Shown piece by piece: positions 30,122-38,845 of a DNA stretch of 64,000 nt. This DNA comes from Sphingomonas elodea ATCC 31461 (GTDB lineage: Bacteria > Pseudomonadota > Alphaproteobacteria > Sphingomonadales > Sphingomonadaceae), in assembly GCF_000226955.1 (NCBI RefSeq), contig NZ_AGFU01000016.1, forward strand, positions 62,001 through 126,000, given 5' to 3'. The translations under genes were made by a program, and so were the position numbers. How positions within the stretch are numbered: position 1 is the first letter of the stretch; each line of letters opens with the position of its first letter. The notes under the pieces are model-generated. The model made no database searches. It was not told where the DNA came from and saw only the letters and a list, made by a program, of their open reading frames with translations.

Positions 30122-30742
30122 TCAGCCGGCGAGTACGCCCAACGTCTTCAGCTCCGCGCGAAAGGCTTCGGCCCCTGTGAACACCACACCGTGGATGCCC
30201 TGCGCGCGCGCCGCTTCCACATTGGCGGGCAGATCGTCGACGAACACCGCCTCCGGCCCGTTGAGGCCGAATCGCTCCAGCGCAAGCGTGTAGATGGCGG
30301 GATCGGGTTTGGTCAGCTTCTCGTCACCCGAGACGACGATGTCCTGAAAGCGACCGAACAGCCACTCCACCTGCGGCATCCAGTCGCGCCAGAACTCGCC
30401 CGAAAAATTGGTGATCGCGTACAGCGGCACGCCCGCCGAATCGAGCTCGTCGATCAGCGCGATCATGTCCGGGAAGGCGGGCCCCAGCTGCTCGGCAAAG
30501 CGCGGCCCCCAGAGCGCGATCTTGTCCGCATGCTCGGGGTACAGGGCGCTCAGCTCCGCCGAGGTCTCGGCGAAGGGGCGGCCAGCGTCGTGCTGGAAAT
30601 GCCATTCCTTGGTGGCGACCTTCGACAGAAACGCATCGAGCGCCTGCTCGTCATCGAACAGGCGCTCGTATACGAGTCGCGGTTCCCAAGGGAAAAGAAC
30701 GTTGCCGACGTCGAAGATGACGGCGCGCGGCGCGGTTCCCAC
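30122..30742 (-). CDS. HAD-superfamily hydrolase (YihX-like)
   Basis: A 206-residue haloacid dehalogenase-type phosphatase. The nucleophile aspartate lies in AVIFDVGNVLFPW, where glycine-asparagine follows as in YihX-type sugar phosphatases. Motif II is YAITNFS, motif III lysine is in DEKLTKPDPAIY, and motif IV is AVFVDDLPANVEAA. The substrate is not determined; related proteins act on sugar phosphates. It starts nine bases after the rpmJ stop. Confidence 0.88.
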   Translation of the reverse strand: MGTAPRAVIFDVGNVLFPWEPRLVYERLFDDEQALDAFLSKVATKEWHFQHDAGRPFAETSAELSALYPEHADKIALWGPRFAEQLGPAFPDMIALIDELDSAGVPLYAITNFSGEFWRDWMPQVEWLFGRFQDIVVSGDEKLTKPDPAIYTLALERFGLNGPEAVFVDDLPANVEAARAQGIHGVVFTGAEAFRAELKTLGVLAG

Positions 30743-30750
30743 GTGGGCGA

Positions 30751-30876
30751 TCAGCCCTGGCGTGCCTTGAAACGCTTCTGCGTCTTGTTGATCACGTAGA
30801 TCCGGCCACGGCGGCGGATCACGCGGTTGTCGCGGTGCCGCCCCTTGAGCGACTTCAATGAATTCACGATCTTCAT
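30751..30876 (-). CDS. rpmJ: 50S ribosomal protein L36
   Basis: A 41-residue ribosomal protein beginning [17 protein letters not shown] and ending KRFKARQG. It is the zinc-free form, lacking the four zinc-ligand residues of the other L36 type, as is usual in alphaproteobacteria. The reading frame is open upstream, but the family start is at 30876. It is likely co-transcribed with the downstream HAD gene. Confidence 0.95.
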   Translation of the reverse strand: MKIVNSLKSLKGRHRDNRVIRRRGRIYVINKTQKRFKARQG

Positions 30877-31082
30877 GACCGATTCGCTTCTCAAATTATC
30901 TGGAATGCCGGAAAGAGCGGCTCGCCTATAAGCGCGAGGGCAGGAAGTCAAGGCCGGTGCGCAGATGCGGCCGATCGTCGCGTTCGGGCGTTTCAGCGGC
31001 ACGGGGCGCCGCCAAATCCGCTCGACCAGGTGCGGGTCCGCAGGATACAGCCATTGCGCCCACGAAACAGGAGTGCGTGTTC

Positions 31083-31694
31083 GTGAATCAGTATCTGCGT
31101 CTTGCCCTGCTTGCCACCCTGCCCGCGCTCGCCGCCGGCTGCACCACCACCGGCGCCCGCACGCCGGTAGACGTCACGCGCTACCATCTGGGTCAGCCGC
31201 TCGAGCGCACCACCGTCAGCGTCGTGCCGATGAGCGGGATGATCGACGCGACGCCGGAGTTTCGCGCCTATGCCGATGCGGTGCAGGCCGAACTGAACAA
31301 GCTCGGCTATGTCCCCGCCACCAGCGAGCGACCGGCCGGCTATATCGCCTCGGTCTCGTTCACCCGCGCGTCGCGCGGCACGGTGCAGGATCGGCCGCCC
31401 GTATCGGTGGGGCTGGGCGGCGGCAGCTTTGGCGGCGGCCGGGGCGGCGGATTCGGCCTGGGCGGGGGACTTTCGTTCGGCATCGGCAAGCGCAAGACCA
31501 ACGAGATCCTCGTCTCGCAGCTCTGGGTGCAGCTGCGCCGCCGCGCCGGCGAGAGCGTGATCTGGGAAGGTCGCGCCGAGACGACGGGCGTGGGCATCAA
31601 GGACAACCAGCCCGCCGCCACCGCCCAGCGCCTGGCGGCTGCGCTGTTCAAGGACTTCCCCGGCGAGTCCGGCATCACTACGACGGTGAAATGA
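31083..31694 (+). CDS. DUF4136-type lipoprotein
   Basis: A 203-residue lipoprotein. The lipobox LAAGC follows a short signal ([15 protein letters not shown]). The mature part has the DUF4136 pattern ([22 protein letters not shown], then a central glycine-rich run [13 protein letters not shown], and a C-terminal [11 protein letters not shown]). The GTG at 31083 is chosen because AGGAG (31069-31073) is nine bases upstream; a closer GTG at 31077 is only three bases away. It overlaps the carboxypeptidase gene in ATGA. Confidence 0.8.
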   Translation: MNQYLRLALLATLPALAAGCTTTGARTPVDVTRYHLGQPLERTTVSVVPMSGMIDATPEFRAYADAVQAELNKLGYVPATSERPAGYIASVSFTRASRGTVQDRPPVSVGLGGGSFGGGRGGGFGLGGGLSFGIGKRKTNEILVSQLWVQLRRRAGESVIWEGRAETTGVGIKDNQPAATAQRLAAALFKDFPGESGITTTVK

Positions 31695-32809
31695 GCATTC
31701 AGATCAGCGCCGCGTTCGACAGCGGCAACATCCGCGTGGTCGCCATCGAAGGCGACCGGGTCGACTGCGAGATCGTCCTCGATCACGAGTCGGACTTCTT
31801 CCAGTGGTTCCACTTCCGCGTCGCCGGCGCGAAGGGGCGGACGCTGACCTTCCGCATCCTCAATGCGGCGAGCTCGGCCTATCCGTTCGGCTGGCCGGGC
31901 TACAAGGCGCGCTGGTCGGCCGACCGCGAATCGTGGCGGATGACCGATACCGACTATGCCGGCGGCATCCTCAGCTTCACCCACCATTTCCAGACCGACA
32001 TCGCCTGGTTCGCCTATTTCGCGCCCTATTCGATGGAGCGGCACCATGATCTGGTCAGCCGCATCGCGCTGCAGGACGGCGTGACTCACCGCGAGCTGGG
32101 CACGACGCTCGACGGCCAGCCGATCGACTGCCTGACGATGGGCGAAGGCCCGAAGCAGGTCTGGCTCTATGCCCGCCAGCATCCGGGCGAGAGCATGGCC
32201 GAATGGTGGATGGAGGGCGCGCTGGAGTTCCTCACCGACGAGGACAATGCGGTGGCGCAGGCGCTCCGCAGCAAGGCGACCTTCCACTGCGTGCCGAACA
32301 TGAACCCGGATGGTTCGCGGCGCGGCCATTTGCGCACCAATGCGGCAGGCGTGAATCTCAACCGCGAATGGCACACCCCCACGCCCGAGCGCAGCCCGGA
32401 AGTGCTGGCGGTGCGCAACCGGATGGACGAGACCGGCGTGCATTTCGCCATGGACGTGCACGGCGACGAGGCGATCCCGGCCAACTTCCTCGCCGGATTC
32501 GAAGGCATCCCGAGCTGGACCGACGAACTGGGCGAGAAATTCTACGAGTTCGGCCGTCGCCTTGCTGCGCACACGCCCGATTTCCAGACCGAGCTCGGCT
32601 ATGACAAGGCGCCGCCGGGCCGGGCCAACCTGGCGATGTCGACCAACCAGCTCGCCGAGCGGTTCGGCGCGGTGTCGATGACGCTGGAAATGCCGTTCAA
32701 GGACCATGACGCCAATGCCGACCCCGAGTTCGGCTGGTCGCCGATCCGCAGCAAGCTGCTCGCCCATGCCTGCCTCGAAACGCTGGCGGGCATGATCGAC
32801 ACGCTGTGA
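31691..32809 (+). CDS. M14 family zinc carboxypeptidase (cytosolic type)
   Basis: A 372-residue protein with the M14 metallocarboxypeptidase core: the zinc ligands in RQHPGESMAEWW and the downstream DVHGDE, the substrate-binding VPNMNPDGSRRGHLRTN and GVNLNREW motifs, and the catalytic glutamate in SMTLEMPF. The N-terminal beta domain is that of the AGBL/CCP (cytosolic carboxypeptidase-like) branch. There is no signal peptide. It is tightly coupled to the lipoprotein gene before it and the GNAT gene after it. Confidence 0.92.
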   Translation: MSIQISAAFDSGNIRVVAIEGDRVDCEIVLDHESDFFQWFHFRVAGAKGRTLTFRILNAASSAYPFGWPGYKARWSADRESWRMTDTDYAGGILSFTHHFQTDIAWFAYFAPYSMERHHDLVSRIALQDGVTHRELGTTLDGQPIDCLTMGEGPKQVWLYARQHPGESMAEWWMEGALEFLTDEDNAVAQALRSKATFHCVPNMNPDGSRRGHLRTNAAGVNLNREWHTPTPERSPEVLAVRNRMDETGVHFAMDVHGDEAIPANFLAGFEGIPSWTDELGEKFYEFGRRLAAHTPDFQTELGYDKAPPGRANLAMSTNQLAERFGAVSMTLEMPFKDHDANADPEFGWSPIRSKLLAHACLETLAGMIDTL

Positions 32810-33264
32810 TCGCGATCCGGGAAGGCGGGCTGGACGACGTGCGGGTGCAGGATCTGCTGCGCCTGCACGCGACGGGCATGCTCGCCAACTCGCCGGCGGA
32901 AAGCTGCCATTTCCTCGACCTTTCGGGCCTCCAGGCGGCGGACGTGACCTTCTGGAGCGCCTGGGAGGGCGCGGATGCGATCGGCATGGGCGCGCTCAAG
33001 CAGCTCGACGCGACGCACGGCGAGGTGAAGTCGATGCGCACGGCCCCGGCGCACGTCGGCCGGGGCGTGGGCACGGCGATGCTGGAGCATATCCTCGCCG
33101 CCGCCCGCGGGCGGGGGATGACCCGTCTCAGTCTGGAGACGGGGACGGCCCCGGCCTTCGAACCGGCGATCCGGCTCTACACCCGCTACGGCTTCCTCCC
33201 CTGCCCGCCCTTCGGCGACTATCGCGAGGATCCCCACAGCCGCTTCCTGACGCTGGCACTGTAG
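32806..33264 (+). CDS. GNAT family N-acetyltransferase
   Basis: A 152-residue acetyltransferase. The acetyl-CoA loop is in HVGRGVGTAMLEHILAAAR, preceded by the VKSMRTAP strand, and the LSLETGTAPAFEPAIRLYTRYGF motif follows. It resembles the PhnO/YjhQ-like small-molecule group, but the acceptor is unknown. The GTG start overlaps the carboxypeptidase stop in GTGA, so it belongs to the same operon. Confidence 0.88.
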   Translation: MIAIREGGLDDVRVQDLLRLHATGMLANSPAESCHFLDLSGLQAADVTFWSAWEGADAIGMGALKQLDATHGEVKSMRTAPAHVGRGVGTAMLEHILAAARGRGMTRLSLETGTAPAFEPAIRLYTRYGFLPCPPFGDYREDPHSRFLTLAL

Positions 33265-33344
33265 GCGCGGCGCCGGAGACCGAAGTTTAGGACGTTTAGG
33301 CGTTCGCGCGTTTCAGCCGGTCGCGCGACGGGGCGTAGCGGGTA

Positions 33345-33566
33345 AGCGAAGTTTTTTAGTGGGCACCTCGACGGTGGGGGTGAACCGGCGGATGCGATAG
33401 CCGTCACCCTGCGGCACTAGGAGGGCAGTTTCGGCCAAATTGTTTTCCGCCGCCGGCGCCTCGCAGAGCCCGTCGCGAGATCGCTGTCGAACAGCGTCAC
33501 CGCAGCCGGCTTGCCTGCGAAGCGCCTTGTGGTGAACGAGGCCCGCTGAAAAGCACGCGCTTCCAC
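33345..33566 (-). pseudogene. Remnant of a PhzF-family isomerase N-terminus
   Basis: Minus-strand translation from a GTG at 33566 reads FTTRRFAGKPAAVTLFDSDL, then needs a frameshift near 33480 to reach EAPAAENNLAETALLVPQGD and RIRRFTPTVEV. Both parts match, in order, the N-terminal 60-70 residues of PhzF-type proteins (typically FAGNPAAV, AAENNLSETAF, FTPTVEVDLCGHAT). After TPTVEV the next codons read PTKKLRLP and the family sequence is lost, so the gene is both shifted and truncated. No rest of the gene is seen nearby. Confidence 0.75.
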
Positions 33567-33617
33567 GCCGCGCAGGCCAACAGCCGAACAACGATGCGGA
33601 CAGCCTCGGCGATACCT

Positions 33618-33836
33618 TCAAGCGAACAGAGACAGCGCCCCGCTCTCCAGCGCTTCCGGGATCGACAGCCGCTCGCCGGGCTCGCGCAGGTGGGCGGTAG
33701 GCTCCGGCACCAGGTTCCACGGCGTTACCACCGCGTCGCACCAGGCGGTGAACAGGCCCGAAGACCAGGCCCGGATGCTCTCTTCCGCTTCGGGCAGGGT
33801 GCCCGCGGCGAGGTTCGGTTCCAGCTGCATCGTCAT
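33618..33836 (-). CDS. Small acidic protein, unknown function
   Basis: A 72-residue acidic protein starting MTMQLEPNLAAG and ending GALSLFA. A purine-rich GGGAGCGGGAACG precedes the ATG at 33836. It lies between fixJ and the PhzF remnant. I do not recognise a family; it may be real or part of the same decayed region. Confidence 0.45.
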   Translation of the reverse strand: MTMQLEPNLAAGTLPEAEESIRAWSSGLFTAWCDAVVTPWNLVPEPTAHLREPGERLSIPEALESGALSLFA

Positions 33837-33932
33837 CGTTCCCGCTCCCTGTCAGCGTGTTCGATCCCGCACTCCCCCGAGTCCCGCTCCTTATACCCCC
33901 AAACCTAGAGGAATGCACGGTAGTGCAATCGT

Positions 33933-34550
33933 TTAGCCTGCACCCATACCGGCTGCGAAGGCGATTCTGAGGGCCTCGGACAGGCTCTTGGCGCCCAGCT
34001 TGGCCATCACATTGGCGCGGTGGACTTCCACCGTGCGTGCCGAGATGCCGAGATCATAGGCGATGGTCTTGTTCGGATAGCCCTGCGCCAGCCCTTCGAG
34101 CACTTCGCGCTCGCGCACGGTGAGCGCGCCGAGCAGCGTTTCGGCGTCCGCCGCGCGGGTCTTCACGTCCTCGGCCGCTTCCAGCCGCTCGAAACCCCGG
34201 TTGATCGCGTCGATCAGCGCGCGGGCCTCCATCGGCTTTTCGAGGAAGTCGACCGCGCCGGCCTTCATCGCCTTCACTGCCAGCGAGACATCGCCGTGCC
34301 CGGTCAGCACGATCACGGGCAACGCAATGCCGCGCGCATGGAGTTCCTGCTGCACCTCCAGCCCGTCCATCTCCGGCATGCGCACGTCGAGCAGCACGCA
34401 GCCCGGCTCGACATGCCGCGCCTCCTTGAGAAAGGCGACGCCCGAGGGCCAGGTCTGCACCGCGAAGCCCGAGGTCTTGAGCATGAAGCTGGCGGAGCGG
34501 CGGACGCCGTCCTCGTCATCGACGATATGGACGAGGCGCTTGTCGGTCAC
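33933..34550 (-). CDS. fixJ: Response regulator FixJ
   Basis: A 205-residue transcription regulator. The receiver domain has acidic residues in HIVDDEDGV, the phosphorylated aspartate at residue 55 (LLDVRMPEMDG), and lysine in FLEKPMEARA. The C-terminal LuxR-type helix-turn-helix is around LTVREREVLEGLAQGYPNKTIA and ARTVEVHRANVMAKL. FixJ activates target promoters when phosphorylated by FixL under low oxygen. It overlaps fixL by four bases (ATGA). Confidence 0.94.
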   Translation of the reverse strand: MTDKRLVHIVDDEDGVRRSASFMLKTSGFAVQTWPSGVAFLKEARHVEPGCVLLDVRMPEMDGLEVQQELHARGIALPVIVLTGHGDVSLAVKAMKAGAVDFLEKPMEARALIDAINRGFERLEAAEDVKTRAADAETLLGALTVREREVLEGLAQGYPNKTIAYDLGISARTVEVHRANVMAKLGAKSLSEALRIAFAAGMGAG

Positions 34551-36316
34551 GGACTATTCCCTTCTTCTACGTGGACGAGGGTGAAGTGGAAGCAGCTGCC
34601 GCCGCCCTCGCGCGGCTCCAGCCAGATGCGGCCGCCATTGGCCTCGACGATGGTGCGGCAGATCGAGAGGCCGAGGCCCATGCCGTCGGCCTTGGTGCTG
34701 TGAAAGGCGCGGAACAGATCCTCGGCCACCGCGGGGGCGACGCCGGGGCCGGTATCCGCCACCGTCACCCGCACGAAACCGGGCGATTCGACGCGGCTCG
34801 AGATGGCCAGCCGCCGCTCGGGCATTTCGGCCATCGCCTCGATCGCGTTGCGCATCAGGTTGATCAGCACCTGCTGGATCTGGATGCGATCGACCAGCAC
34901 CGGCCCGGCATGGGGATCGAACCGGAATTCGGCGGCCACGCCCTTCTCGCGCGCGCCGATCAGCGCGAGCTTGCAGGCTTCGTCGACCAGATCGGGGATG
35001 TGCTCGACACTCTTCTCCACCTCCCCGCGCGCGACGAATTCGCGCAGGCGCCGCACGATGGTGCCCGCACGCAGCGCCTCCTGCGCGGTATCGTCCAGGG
35101 CCTCGCGGATCATCGGCAGGTCTTGCGCGTCGCTCGCCTCAACCAGGTTGGCGACGCCGCGCACATAGTTGACCACCGCGGTGATCGGCTGGTTGAGCTC
35201 GTGCGCCAGCGTCGACGCCATCGTCCCCATCGCGCTCACCCGCGCGGCGTGGATCAGGCCCGAACGCAGCTCCTCGATGCGCTGCTCGGCCCGCTGCTTG
35301 TCGCTCAGATCGCGGATGAAGCCGGTGAAGACGCGCTCGCCCTCGGTGATCGCCTCGCCGACCGACAGCTCGATCGGAAAGGTGGTGCCGTCGCGGCGCC
35401 GGGCGGTGACGGTGCGGCCGGTGCCGATGATCCGCCGTTCGCCGGTGTCCAGATAGTGGCGGATATAGCCGTCGTGCCGCGCCCCGTCCCCGGCGGGCAT
35501 CAACAAGCTCACATTCGCGCCGACCACCTCGTCCTCGGCATAGCCGAACAGCCGCTCGGCGGCCGCGCTGAACGAGAGGATGTTGCCGCGTTCGTCGATG
35601 ATCACCATCGCGTCGAGCACCGTCGCCAGGATCGAGCGGAGATGGTTGGCGGCGGCGGTCGCCTGGCGCTCGCTGGCGCGCTGCTCGGTGATGTCGCGGA
35701 TCACCTTGCCGAAGCCGCGCAGCCGCCCGTCCGGCCCGAGCAGCGGCGTGATCAGCACCTGGGCCAGAAACTCGCTGCCATCCTTGCGGAGCCGCCAGTC
35801 CTCGTCCTCGAACTTGCCGTCGCGCAGCGCCGCGTCGAGATCGGCGCGCGGCTTGCCGGCGGCGACGGCGGAAGGCGGGTAGAACAGCGCCATGTCGCGC
35901 CCCAGCACCTCTTCCTCGCCCCAGCCCTTCAGCCGGCGGGCACCTTCGTTCCAGAAGGATACGCGGCCCAACGGATCCACGGTGTAGATCGCGTAGCCCA
36001 CGGCGCCGTCGATCAGCAGATTGAGCTCGGCGGCGAGTTCGTCGGCGCGGTCGGCACGGCGGCGGGCATCGGCCTCCTCGGCGCGCAGGCGGCGACGCAA
36101 CGCCCGGCTGTACGACGCCAGCAACAGGATCGCGGCGGCCCAGGCGAGCAGCACGCCGACCAGCACATAGCGCTCGCCGCGGGACACCAACGGCGCGAGC
36201 GCGAGGCCCGAGACCAGCAGCAGCAGCGTCGCCAGTGCCTCGGGCGCGCGCTGCCGCATCCGGTCGCGCAGCGCCACGGGTGCCGGCGTCTCGAACTGCG
36301 GCAGCGGAAAGTTCAT
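34547..36316 (-). CDS. fixL: Oxygen-sensing PAS histidine kinase FixL
   Basis: A 589-residue membrane-associated kinase. Two N-terminal hydrophobic segments (about residues 27-45 and 50-67) precede two PAS domains (about 95-210 and 225-340). The second has the FixL heme pocket: the axial histidine at H281 (ARHDGYI) and, 20 residues later, the arginine that contacts oxygen (R301, in GTGRTV), matching H200 and R220 of the Bradyrhizobium protein. The phospho-acceptor is H372 in LAHELNQPITAV, and the ATP site motifs NLMRNAIEAM, VADTGPGV and GMGLGLSICRTIV follow. It should signal low oxygen to FixJ. Confidence 0.94.
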   Translation of the reverse strand: MNFPLPQFETPAPVALRDRMRQRAPEALATLLLLVSGLALAPLVSRGERYVLVGVLLAWAAAILLLASYSRALRRRLRAEEADARRRADRADELAAELNLLIDGAVGYAIYTVDPLGRVSFWNEGARRLKGWGEEEVLGRDMALFYPPSAVAAGKPRADLDAALRDGKFEDEDWRLRKDGSEFLAQVLITPLLGPDGRLRGFGKVIRDITEQRASERQATAAANHLRSILATVLDAMVIIDERGNILSFSAAAERLFGYAEDEVVGANVSLLMPAGDGARHDGYIRHYLDTGERRIIGTGRTVTARRRDGTTFPIELSVGEAITEGERVFTGFIRDLSDKQRAEQRIEELRSGLIHAARVSAMGTMASTLAHELNQPITAVVNYVRGVANLVEASDAQDLPMIREALDDTAQEALRAGTIVRRLREFVARGEVEKSVEHIPDLVDEACKLALIGAREKGVAAEFRFDPHAGPVLVDRIQIQQVLINLMRNAIEAMAEMPERRLAISSRVESPGFVRVTVADTGPGVAPAVAEDLFRAFHSTKADGMGLGLSICRTIVEANGGRIWLEPREGGGSCFHFTLVHVEEGNSP

Positions 36317-36675
36317 CGCGCCAGCGCGCCGAGCAGTTCGATCCGGCCGACCGGCTTCTTCACCACATGCGCGAAACCGGCGGCGCGGGCGGCATCGTCC
36401 AGCTCGGCGTGGCTTTGCCCGATCAGGATCGCCCGCCCCTGCCAGCCGCGCTGCGCCAGCTGCCGCAGCAGGTGGATCGCATCGCCGTCGACCAGGTCAC
36501 GCGCGATCAGCAGCGTGCGGATCTGGTCGAGCGTCGCCTCCGCCATCGCAGCGGCGGCCGAGGCGAAGGCGCGTACCTCCATGCCGCAACCCTGCAACAG
36601 CAATTGCACCGCGCGTCGCGATTCGTCCTGAGAATCGACCAGCAGCACGCGCTCGCGGGGCGCGCGGCTCGGCAT
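36313..36675 (-). CDS. Degenerate receiver-domain protein in the fixLJ operon
   Basis: A 120-residue single receiver-like domain. The acidic residues are present in RVLLVDSQDES and the conserved lysine in HVVKKPVGRIE, but the strand that usually carries the phosphorylated aspartate reads TLLIARDLVDGDA, with alanine where aspartate should be. It may be a phosphorylation-independent modulator of FixL or FixJ. AAGGAGG before the ATG at 36675 sets the start. Its stop overlaps fixL by four bases, so it is first in the operon. Confidence 0.78.
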   Translation of the reverse strand: MPSRAPRERVLLVDSQDESRRAVQLLLQGCGMEVRAFASAAAAMAEATLDQIRTLLIARDLVDGDAIHLLRQLAQRGWQGRAILIGQSHAELDDAARAAGFAHVVKKPVGRIELLGALAR

Positions 36676-36809
36676 GGGAGCGCCCTCCTTCATGCGCGAG
36701 ACTCCGGGGACGCAAGGGTGGGGACAAGGCAGACGCTGAAACGCATGTCGCCAAAATACGGACTGCGAATCTGCAGCGGCATGCGGATTGGTACGTATTG
36801 CCGCGCGGT

Positions 36810-37454
36810 TCAGCGCGAATAGCGCTCCTCGGCCCAAGGATCGCCGCGCAGGTGATAGCCGTTCACTTCCCAGAAGCCAGGGCGGTCACGCCCGATCAGC
36901 TCGATGCGCGAAATCCATTTCGCACTCTTCCAGAAATAGAGATGCGGCACCACCAGCCGCGCCGGGCCGCCATGATCGCGGTGGAGCGGCCTGCCCTCCC
37001 AGCGATGCGCGATCAGCGCGTCGGGCGCGGCGAAATCGGCGAGCAGCAGGTTGGTGGTATAGCCGTCATAGCCGTGGAGCATCACCGCCGCAGCTTCCGC
37101 GCGCGGCTCGACCATCTCGAGCAGCCGCGCCGTCGCCACGCCCGCCCAGCGATTGTCGTAGCGCGACCAGCTGGTGACGCAGTGGATGTCGCTCACCCGC
37201 TCGTCGGTGGCCAGCGCCTCGAAGGCGGGCCAGTCGAGCGTCAGCGGCCGGGCGACCATGCCGTCGATGGTGAGGCGCCAGCGCTCCGGCCGCACCTCGG
37301 GCTGGCGGCCGAGATCGAGCACCGGCCAGTTGGTCACCAGATGCTGCCCTGGCGGCAGCCGATCGGCCTCGGGGCGCGACGTACGCCCGGTGAGGAACTT
37401 GCCCGCCTCGGCCCAGGCGCGCTTGGAGCGGGTAAGCTTGCTGTCCTCGTCCAT
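36810..37454 (-). CDS. Sulfite oxidase-like molybdopterin oxidoreductase
   Basis: A 214-residue protein matching the sulfite oxidase/MsrP catalytic domain. The cysteine that coordinates molybdenum is in SDIHCVTSWSRYDNRW, and the cofactor-binding HRDHGGPARLVVPHLYFWKSAKW motif is near the C-terminus. It has no twin-arginine signal and no heme domain, so it appears cytosolic. The substrate is unknown. GTGAGG before the ATG at 37454 sets the start. It is last in a three-gene operon after the FAD oxidoreductase. Confidence 0.9.
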   Translation of the reverse strand: MDEDSKLTRSKRAWAEAGKFLTGRTSRPEADRLPPGQHLVTNWPVLDLGRQPEVRPERWRLTIDGMVARPLTLDWPAFEALATDERVSDIHCVTSWSRYDNRWAGVATARLLEMVEPRAEAAAVMLHGYDGYTTNLLLADFAAPDALIAHRWEGRPLHRDHGGPARLVVPHLYFWKSAKWISRIELIGRDRPGFWEVNGYHLRGDPWAEERYSR

Positions 37455-37468
37455 CGTACGCCTCACTG

Positions 37469-38845
37469 TCAGGCCGGCTTCCGCTCGCCGGCGATGGTCG
37501 GCAATAGCTCGGAGACGGTCGGGTGGATGGGCACGGCGTGGGACAGGTCCGTGGCCGTCCCCTGCTTCACCATCAGGTCGAGCACGCCGTGGATCGCCTC
37601 GTCGCCGCTGGTACCGAGGATCGCGCCGCCGAGGATGCGGCCGCTATCGGCATCGCTCACCAGCTTCATGAAGCCGAGCGTCTCGTCCTTCTCGACCGCG
37701 CGGCCCACCCGCGTCATCGGCCGCCGGCCGACCTCGATGCGGTGACCGGCCTTCTTCGCCTGCGCCTCGCCCATGCCGACGCGGCCGAGGGGTGGATCGA
37801 TATACAGCGCATAGGCGGGGATACGGTCGGTCACCTTGCGGTCGGCGCCGGCCAGCAGATTGTCGGCGACGATCTCGAAGTCGTTATACGCGGTGTGGGT
37901 GAAGGCGCCGCGGCCGTTGCAGTCGCCCAGCGCCCAGATGTGCTCGACATTGGTGCGGAGATAGTCGTCCACCTGCACATAGCCGCGCGCATCAGTCGCC
38001 ACTCCTGCCGCGTCGAGCCCGAGATCGTCGGTATTGGGCGTGCGGCCGACCGCCAGCAGCACATGGCTGCCGAGCACCTCGGGACTGCCCTCGTGGCAGT
38101 CGACGCCGACGAGCACGTCCTCGCCTTGGCGTGCGAAGCGGATGCACTCGGCGCCGGTGCGGATCGCGATGCCTTCCGCTTCGAGGATGTCGTGCACCGC
38201 GTCCGAAATCTCGGGATCCTCGCGGCCGATCAGCGTGGGGCCTTTCTCGACGATCGTCACCTCGGCGCCGAAGCGGCGGAACATCTGGCCGAACTCGAGG
38301 CCAATATAGCTGCCGCCGACAACCACCAGGTGGCGCGGCACCGCATCCAGCTTCAGGATCGTGCTGTTGGTGAGGAAGGGTACGTCGTTCACGCCGGGCA
38401 TGTCCGGCACCAGCGCGCGGCCGCCGACGTTGAGGAAGATGCGGTCCGCCTCCAGCACCGCGTCGCCGACGCGCACACGGTGCGGCGATTCGAAGCGCGC
38501 ATGGCCGAAGAACAGCGTGCAGTGCGCCATGCCGTCGATCCATTGGCGCAGCGACGCGCGCGAGTCGGCGGAGATCTTGTCCGCCCGCGCGCGCACCTTC
38601 GCGAAGTCGATGCCCACCGCACCGCCGATTATCACGCCGAAATCGGCGGCCCGCCTGGCCATGTGCGCGGCATAGGCGCTGGCGACCCAGGTCTTGGTCG
38701 GCTTGCAGCCGGTGTTGACGCAGGTGCCGCCGAGTAGGTGCCGCTCGACCAGCGCCACCGACATGCCGGCATCGCTCAGCCGCCCGGCAAGCGGGGTGCC
38801 TGCCTGGCCGGCGCCGAGGATGATCGCGTCGAACCTGCGGGTCAT
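37469..38845 (-). CDS. FAD-dependent pyridine nucleotide-disulfide oxidoreductase
   Basis: A 458-residue flavoprotein of the glutathione reductase/mercuric reductase class. The FAD motif ILGAGQAGTPLA is at the N-terminus, followed by the redox pair in GGTCVNTGCKPTK. The NAD(P)H-binding region is VVVGGSYIGLEFGQMFRRFGAEVT, and a second FAD motif is ALGDCNGRGAFTHTAYND. The dimer-interface histidine is in AVPIHPTVSE. There is no mercury-binding N-terminal domain or C-terminal cysteine pair, so it is not MerA itself. It overlaps the DUF4126 gene in ATGA. Confidence 0.92.
   Translation of the reverse strand: MTRRFDAIILGAGQAGTPLAGRLSDAGMSVALVERHLLGGTCVNTGCKPTKTWVASAYAAHMARRAADFGVIIGGAVGIDFAKVRARADKISADSRASLRQWIDGMAHCTLFFGHARFESPHRVRVGDAVLEADRIFLNVGGRALVPDMPGVNDVPFLTNSTILKLDAVPRHLVVVGGSYIGLEFGQMFRRFGAEVTIVEKGPTLIGREDPEISDAVHDILEAEGIAIRTGAECIRFARQGEDVLVGVDCHEGSPEVLGSHVLLAVGRTPNTDDLGLDAAGVATDARGYVQVDDYLRTNVEHIWALGDCNGRGAFTHTAYNDFEIVADNLLAGADRKVTDRIPAYALYIDPPLGRVGMGEAQAKKAGHRIEVGRRPMTRVGRAVEKDETLGFMKLVSDADSGRILGGAILGTSGDEAIHGVLDLMVKQGTATDLSHAVPIHPTVSELLPTIAGERKPA

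Noticed and set aside
37469-38845. Mercuric reductase
   Set aside because: The redox CVNTGC motif is present, but the mercury-binding N-terminal domain and the C-terminal cysteine pair are missing and no mer genes are adjacent.
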